DNA of 8,742 nt from Candidatus Methanophagales archaeon (lineage in GTDB: Archaea; Halobacteriota; Syntropharchaeia; Alkanophagales; Methanospirareceae), in contig JAGLZV010000017.1 in NCBI GenBank assembly GCA_023131215.1, forward strand, positions 1 to 8,742. The letters run 5' to 3'. Below the pieces are notes generated by a model. The model was given only the letters and a program-made list of their open reading frames with translations, searched no databases and was not told the DNA's origin. Shown here piece after piece: positions 5,451 to 8,742 of this stretch (within the stretch, counting starts at the first letter, position 1; every line of letters starts with the position of its first letter). The translations under genes and the position numbers were made by a program.

Positions 5451-6126
5451 CTAAAAAAATACCGTAACTTTATAATCTTATAGAACATTGTGAGTCCGTC
5501 CTTAAAAGAATTCACTTTTGTTCCCGCACCTCCTTTGTGCTCGCACAAGCATTTCTGTATCCCAGAACCAGTGTTCATCCTTTATTTCGTTCAAGAAACG
5601 CATTAAGGCATCTTTTCGGAAGGACTTGAACCCGCATTGATGGTCTCTTATCTTAGACCGCAGGATTTTTCTTACGAGGAAATTAAAAACCTTGCTCATC
5701 GCAGCTCGCTTAAAAGACCTCTTTACTTCGCTTTCTTTTAACATTCTCGACCCGGTTGCGAAATCGTATTTCTCTTCTTCTATCGCTTCTATCAGCGGTT
5801 TCAAGTGTTTCATATCAGTGGAGAGGTCAACGTCGAGGTAAGCCAATATTTCACCGGTAGCGAGTTTAAAAGCGTGATTAAGCGCTTTCCCTCTGCCCAA
5901 TCTCGCTTCACTGTGTACGTGCTCGACGACTGAAGTTTCAGCTTCTATTCTGCTTGCTATTTCAGCCGTGCCATCTGTGCTTCCGTCTTCTGCGATGATT
6001 ATTTCAAAGGACGAAGTAAATTCAGCTAAAGCTTTCCGTGTCTGATTCACCGCATCCTCTATCCCTTCAGCTTCGTTATGCGCTGGGAGCACAACCGAGA
6101 TTTCTGTTTTTTTCTTCGTGCAACAC
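5438..6126 (-). pseudogene. GT2 glycosyltransferase (dolichyl-phosphate sugar synthase type), damaged
   Basis: The main frame (GTG at 6092 to TAA at 5502-5504, 196 residues) is a clear family-2 glycosyltransferase that would move a sugar from a nucleotide donor to a lipid carrier at the membrane face. It has LPAHNEAEGI, the donor loop AEDGSTDGT (35-43), a DVDLSTD acid motif (87-93), QCGFKSF (152-158) and HWFWDTEMLVRAQRR (174-188). After RAQRR the product departs from the family and stops (CGNKSEFF). The expected C-terminus, GTKVNSFKDGLTMFYKIIKL, is present in another frame from 5524 down to a TAA at 5438-5440. The intervening strand (about a dozen residues in relatives) is missing, so an out-of-frame deletion lies near 5525-5535. 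At the 5' end, coding-like residues KKTEISVV precede the GTG but have no start codon in frame. A GTG at 6126 would join them only if the A7 run at 6107-6113 shifted by one base. It follows the retropepsin-like gene by 18 bases if that start is used. Confidence 0.8.
6107..6113 (-). other. A7 homopolymer at the glycosyltransferase 5' end (possible slippage or indel)
   Basis: Seven T on the plus strand (A7 in the mRNA) lie between a GTG/TTG pair (6126, 6123) and the first conserved strand TEISVVLPAHNE. The upstream starts are in a different frame. Adding one A, or a one-base backward slip, would give a continuous protein reading VLHEEKKTEISVVLPAHNE. Without it the protein starts at 6092 and lacks most of the first beta strand. 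Confidence 0.4.
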
Positions 6127-6144
6127 TTTTTATTTTTTATTTAT

Positions 6145-6561
6145 TCATTCTTCCCAGCGAAGTTTAATCTTCTCACCCTTTAAGAAGTTCGCGTCAAATC
6201 TATCCAAGGCATCAACCCTACCAAGGATAGATGGGACATCGTTTGAGTCTGCGATTGCAACTGGAGCCATGAACTCTAAATTACCGATTCTCACCTTTAT
6301 TTGATGAACGTATGCCACCAGGATTGTTCCGGGAACGACACCCTTAATCTCGGCGTATTTGCCTGTTGTTATGTCCTTAACCAGTGTCTCGCCGATATAC
6401 CTTGGCAACACGCAAAAATCAGCACCCGTATCAGCCAGGACCTCATCTATGGTAATCCAATCGCTTACCAGTTCCGAAAGGGCATTCATCTTGATGCGTG
6501 GTCTCTTTACAGTGTCCAATACATCACTTTCCTCTTCCACGTATGGAAATTCCATCTCCAT
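6145..6561 (-). CDS. Retropepsin-like aspartic protease (clan AA)
   Basis: Codes 138 residues. The catalytic motif is EVLADTGADFCVLP, with D44-T-G46 in the usual hydrophobic setting. The second half has the VRIGNLEFMAPVAIAD strand pair and the closing SILGRVDALDRFDANF, matching the (I/L)LGR-D...F segment of prokaryotic retropepsin-like proteins. Such proteins act as dimers, each subunit giving one Asp. It lacks a signal peptide or membrane anchor, so it should be cytosolic. The ATG at 6561 comes one base after the stop of the DUF5678 gene, so the pair is co-translated. The natural substrate is unknown; this protease/DUF5678 pairing recurs in archaea and some bacteria (from memory) and may work as a toxin-antitoxin-like or processing pair, which is speculative. 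Confidence 0.85.
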   Translation of the reverse strand: MEMEFPYVEEESDVLDTVKRPRIKMNALSELVSDWITIDEVLADTGADFCVLPRYIGETLVKDITTGKYAEIKGVVPGTILVAYVHQIKVRIGNLEFMAPVAIADSNDVPSILGRVDALDRFDANFLKGEKIKLRWEE

Positions 6562-6562
6562 T

Positions 6563-6718
6563 TCAACACACCAGGATCTTTTCCTTTGTTCGCCACGCTA
6601 TCGCTATCTCTTTCCCAGGATTTTGTTTTCGGATTTCGAAATATTTCTCTTTTGGATTCCGTCCTTCCCAAACCACCTTTCCATCAACCTTTATGACATA
6701 TCCAAACCTCTCTTCCAT
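6563..6718 (-). CDS. DUF5678-like small protein
   Basis: Codes 51 residues starting MEERFGYVIKVDGKVVWEGR and ending with KEKILVC. The pattern Y-V-(I/V)-x-V-D-G-K-V-V, then NPKE, a helix with two aromatic residues, PGKEIAIAW and a final K-E-K-I-L-V strand is that of DUF5678 proteins, small beta-alpha-beta units. The stop TGA (6563-6565) is followed after one base by the ATG of the retropepsin-like protease, indicating translational coupling. A TATA-like TATTTAAATA lies about 36 bases upstream of the ATG, so this gene leads the transcript. No clear Shine-Dalgarno is seen. Its function is unknown; the close coupling suggests a substrate, regulator or adaptor of the protease. Confidence 0.75.
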   Translation of the reverse strand: MEERFGYVIKVDGKVVWEGRNPKEKYFEIRKQNPGKEIAIAWRTKEKILVC

Positions 6719-6747
6719 TCCAAATCACTGTTTTAATTTTTATCTTC

Positions 6748-6760
6748 TTTATTTAAATAC
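6748..6760 (-). promoter_or_regulatory. TATA-like promoter of the DUF5678/retropepsin unit
   Basis: The minus strand reads GTATTTAAATAAA, centred about 36 bases before the ATG at 6718. That would place the transcription start about ten bases before the start codon. It lies in the 53-base gap after the larC stop codon and indicates that this unit is transcribed apart from larC. Confidence 0.45.
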
Positions 6761-6771
6761 CCTTCGCTTTT

Positions 6772-8010
6772 CTAAGAATAGTTTGAAAGATTTTTCCTTG
6801 CATTTTCTTCCACGAGCTTTATCACTTCTTTTAGAGGCATTTTCAGCTCCGTCGCAACTCTCTTTGCATCCTCAAATTCCGCAGCCACGTTTAGCAAATT
6901 ACCTTTCGCATCCCTGCCTATTTTTACGCCTACTTCCTTTTCTGCACCTTTTATTCTCACTTTCACCTTCCTCTGTTCTCTATTTGCAATGAACCGGTGT
7001 TTTACTTGCATAACGCGAACACCTAACGAGCCGGTCTCTTCCATTATTCGAAGTGCTATTCGAGCGACATCTTGCGGTGCCGTAATCACTTTGATAATGT
7101 GTCCACTCCTGCCTTTTTTCATTTGCGCAGGCAAGATAGCCACATCCTTCGCACCTTCCGCCATGAGAATTTCTGTCAGATTGCCCAGCACTTCTCCAGT
7201 AACATTGTCAACGTTGGTCTCCAGCACTTCCACCTCGTCTCTTAACAAGGATACCGATTCCTCAATTTCACCTACGCTTGCTCTTAACACATTAGGCGCG
7301 GGTAAGTCCTTGGTTCCTGCGCCGTAGCCTGTTTTTTCGATGCGCATCTGAGGTAAAAAAGGTTCAGAACGTTGAACAAAATGGGCAAATATCGCTGCAC
7401 CTGTCGGCGTAAGCAGTTCAGAAATGGATGCAGAAGCGAAAGGACCACCTTGATATAACAAAGAAGTATGCCGCAATATTTCAACCGTTGCAGGTGCAGG
7501 CACAGGTAAAAGCCCATGCTCCGTGTCCACAAATCCACTGCCTACTGAAATTGGTGTGCTTATAATAATATCAGCATGAATGTCCAAAAAAGCAGTACTG
7601 CTCCCCACCAGGTCGCCTATTGTGTCCAGAGCGCCTAATTCATGAAAAGTTAAGCTATCCTTCGGTTCCCCATGCACTTTCGCCTCGGCATTCGCTATTC
7701 TTTCAAATACGCTCACCGAGTTCTGTATTATCTCTTTGCTCAATCCACTGTCTTCTATTGTTCTCATAATAGCCTTATACGAGTTTACGCTTCTCTTTCT
7801 TTCGGCACCTTTTTTACTTTTGCTCTTACTCACGAACTCCACTTTTTTAGCCACTATCCCTCGCTTTTTTACTTCTTTTACTTCCAGTTCGAGGTCAAAA
7901 ACAGAAATTGTATCTCTTATCTTCGATTCATCCACACCCAAATCCAGTAGACTGCCAATGACCATGTCGCCAGAGGCACCTGAGAAAGGTTCGAAAACTA
8001 ATGCTTTCAT
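6772..8010 (-). CDS. larC: LarC, nickel insertion protein of nickel-pincer cofactor synthesis
   Basis: Codes 412 residues, the normal full length of LarC (DUF111). LarC is a CTP-dependent cyclometallase that inserts nickel into pyridinium-3,5-bisthiocarboxylate mononucleotide, the last step in making the cofactor of lactate racemase and related enzymes; it is cytosolic. The N-terminus FEPFSGASGDM (6-16) is the family hallmark. HELGALDTIGD (123-133), the TPIS..GSG..DTEHG loop (152-165), PVPAPATVEIL (169-179) and LLTPTGAA (199-206) follow. The LarC2 part starts at about residue 261 with VLETNVDNVTGEVLG, where relatives mostly have ETN(I/L)DDM, so the second acidic residue is Asn here. The gene is a single frame, unlike the lactobacillar gene that needs a programmed frameshift. 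LarB, LarE and a racemase are not in the window. The start fits a TATA box 39 bases upstream; there is no Shine-Dalgarno. Confidence 0.95.
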   Translation of the reverse strand: MKALVFEPFSGASGDMVIGSLLDLGVDESKIRDTISVFDLELEVKEVKKRGIVAKKVEFVSKSKSKKGAERKRSVNSYKAIMRTIEDSGLSKEIIQNSVSVFERIANAEAKVHGEPKDSLTFHELGALDTIGDLVGSSTAFLDIHADIIISTPISVGSGFVDTEHGLLPVPAPATVEILRHTSLLYQGGPFASASISELLTPTGAAIFAHFVQRSEPFLPQMRIEKTGYGAGTKDLPAPNVLRASVGEIEESVSLLRDEVEVLETNVDNVTGEVLGNLTEILMAEGAKDVAILPAQMKKGRSGHIIKVITAPQDVARIALRIMEETGSLGVRVMQVKHRFIANREQRKVKVRIKGAEKEVGVKIGRDAKGNLLNVAAEFEDAKRVATELKMPLKEVIKLVEENARKNLSNYS

Positions 8011-8043
8011 CTTGATTATAAAAATACTGAACTAAGAAAAAGG

Positions 8044-8054
8044 TATTTATATAG
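8044..8054 (-). promoter_or_regulatory. TATA-like promoter of larC
   Basis: The minus strand reads CTATATAAATA, centred about 39 bases before the larC ATG, predicting a leader of about 13 bases. It follows directly on the TCTGTGTAATCT repeat copy at 8055-8080, so the repeat may have supplied this promoter. Confidence 0.55.
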
Positions 8055-8080
8055 CATAGATTACACAGATTTTAAAATTT
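8055..8080 (-). repeat. Inverted copy of the TCTGTGTAATCT dispersed repeat
   Basis: The minus strand reads TTTTAAAATCTGTGTAATCT followed by ATG and a TATA box. It matches 5411-5430 almost exactly on its left half, and the 2185-2214 copy. Its bases supply the last codons and stop of the DUF72 remnant (Lys-Ser-Val-stop from AAATCTGTGTAA). Confidence 0.6.
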
Positions 8081-8363
8081 TCATTAACGTCATCGCATTC
8101 TTTGGTGCATAAGCTTCGTAGTCATTGTTAAAATAGCAATAGATTTCTTTACAGTTTTTTGCCGTTGCTCCTTTTATTTTAGCTGCCCATTCTTCCAGTT
8201 CCTCGCGGGAATAATCGTGCCTGTACCACGCTTCGACACCATGAAATCTTATATAAGCAGTATCACTTGTAACGACAAAATCGTCAGGCAGAGAATTTTT
8301 CAATGTCTGTTCAAATTCAAAATCCCACCGAATTTTGAGCAGATGCCGTCTCGCAAAAGTATC
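8061..8363 (-). pseudogene. DUF72 protein, C-terminal remnant
   Basis: The clear homology runs from about 8295 to 8061. FVVTSDTAYIRFHGVEAWYR matches the conserved DUF72 core (Y-x-R-(F/L)-H-G, then W-Y-x-x-D-Y), followed by YSREELEEWA and the terminal EIYCYFNNDYEAYAPKNA, the F-N-N-(D/N) motif near the end of this TIM-barrel-like family. Full members have about 240 residues; only the last third remains. A TTG at 8303 is the only formal start and has no ribosome site. The frame stays open back to a TAG at 8364-8366 but the residues there (such as HLLKIRWDFEFEQ) do not look like the family's middle and overlap the 3' end of the pyrophosphatase gene. The gene has therefore lost its 5' two thirds. 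The function of DUF72 is unsettled. Confidence 0.75.
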
Positions 8364-8742
8364 CTATCGCAGGGATAAAATCTTTCTTTCGCGACAAAGT
8401 TCTTGGAATAGCACATTTATTGTTCTGTATTTTGACCGCGAAAGCCTTCTCAATTATCCTCTCATCTCCTTTGACTAAAATCTCTTCACCCTTTCGTAAG
8501 GGATTGGTGATGAGGAAAGCGACCAAATCGTATTGCTTCTCCTTACACAAGTGCTCCATTTCCGATTTAATATCCTCTTCTTTTGCGCCTATCTCATCCT
8601 CATCCAAGACCATTATTTGACCCACACCAACTTTTTTCGTGCCCAGCAGATATTCTTTAAAATCGTGAAGCAGGATTTCTCTGGCGGATTTTTCCTTAAT
8701 GTTTATACTCGCGGTTAAAAGTTCTTTGCCGTATTCTTCAAT
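8317..8742 (-). CDS. ppaC: Family II Mn-dependent inorganic pyrophosphatase, C-terminal part
   Basis: The frame is open to the right edge, so the N-terminal DHH domain with most metal ligands lies outside; 141 residues are visible. They form the DHHA2 domain: EYGKELLTASINIKEKSARE, a DFKEYLLGTKKVGVGQIMVL segment (usual form F-x-x-x-G-x-K-V-G-I-G-Q), a helix with EMEHLCKEKQYDLVAFLITN, then ILVKGDERIIEKAF and the substrate-binding SRKKDFIPAI near the end (SRKK binds pyrophosphate). The enzyme cleaves pyrophosphate to two phosphates in the cytosol. Relatives usually end shortly after SRKK..PP; here about 12 further residues (CETASAQNSVGF) run to the TGA at 8317-8319. This tail may have been created when the DUF72 gene was truncated downstream. 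An internal GTG at 8625 is not a real start. Confidence 0.9.
   Translation of the reverse strand: MEEYGKELLTASINIKEKSAREILLHDFKEYLLGTKKVGVGQIMVLDEDEIGAKEEDIKSEMEHLCKEKQYDLVAFLITNPLRKGEEILVKGDERIIEKAFAVKIQNNKCAIPRTLSRKKDFIPAIGYFCETASAQNSVGF

Noticed and set aside
6301..6992. Plus-strand open frames opposite the retropepsin, DUF5678 and larC genes
   Set aside because: Ser/Phe/Leu/Pro-rich antisense products without motifs; the minus strand holds recognised families.

Overview
The window looks archaeal. Short upstream regions carry TATA-box-like sequences, and in one case the TATA lies only about 26 bases before the ATG, as in a leaderless transcript. The gene content (DUF234-type ATPase, retropepsin-like protease with a DUF5678 partner, single-ORF LarC, family II pyrophosphatase, DUF72) also fits an archaeon. 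I would guess a euryarchaeal anaerobe (methanogen or ANME-like lineage), but nothing here fixes the taxon. Nearly all genes are on the minus strand; the exceptions are the partial gene at the left edge and the ATPase in the middle.

Layout. 3-551 (+): 3' part of an unrecognised gene, perhaps SEC-C related. 552-756: no convincing gene; an IS-end-like sequence and two strong palindromes. 757-1433 (-): two-gene unit, a PH-like soluble protein and a two-helix membrane protein, coupled by a one-base overlap. 1434-1612: a 19-base tandem repeat that can also fold. 1613-2104 (-): IS200/IS605-type Y1 transposase that has lost its N-terminus. 2221-3721 (-): ArsA/Get3-family ATPase followed by a small helical protein. 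3722-3793: divergent promoter region with two abutting 16-base palindromes. 3794-5203 (+): ATPase_2/DUF234 protein. 5204-5437: gene-free, with a two-hairpin REP-like module and copies of an ATCTGTGT repeat. 5438-6126 (-): GT2 glycosyltransferase damaged at its 3' end and doubtful at its 5' end. 6145-6718 (-): DUF5678 protein plus retropepsin-like protease. 6772-8010 (-): larC. 8061-8363 (-): C-terminal remnant of a DUF72 protein. 8317-8742 (-): C-terminal part of a family II Mn-dependent pyrophosphatase, running off the window.

The intact genes look like independent small transcription units rather than one pathway. LarC (nickel-pincer cofactor), pyrophosphatase and ArsA-like ATPase are housekeeping or metabolic types. 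The rest is accessory, with clear erosion: three coding sequences (transposase, glycosyltransferase, DUF72) are broken. A short dispersed repeat (TCTGTGTAATCT followed by a TATA-like tract) lies beside or at the end of each broken one. The strongest candidates for something undescribed are this repeat with its two-hairpin module and the tandem palindromic operator over the start codon of the ATPase. I found no CRISPR array, tRNA, rRNA or obvious multi-gene defence system.
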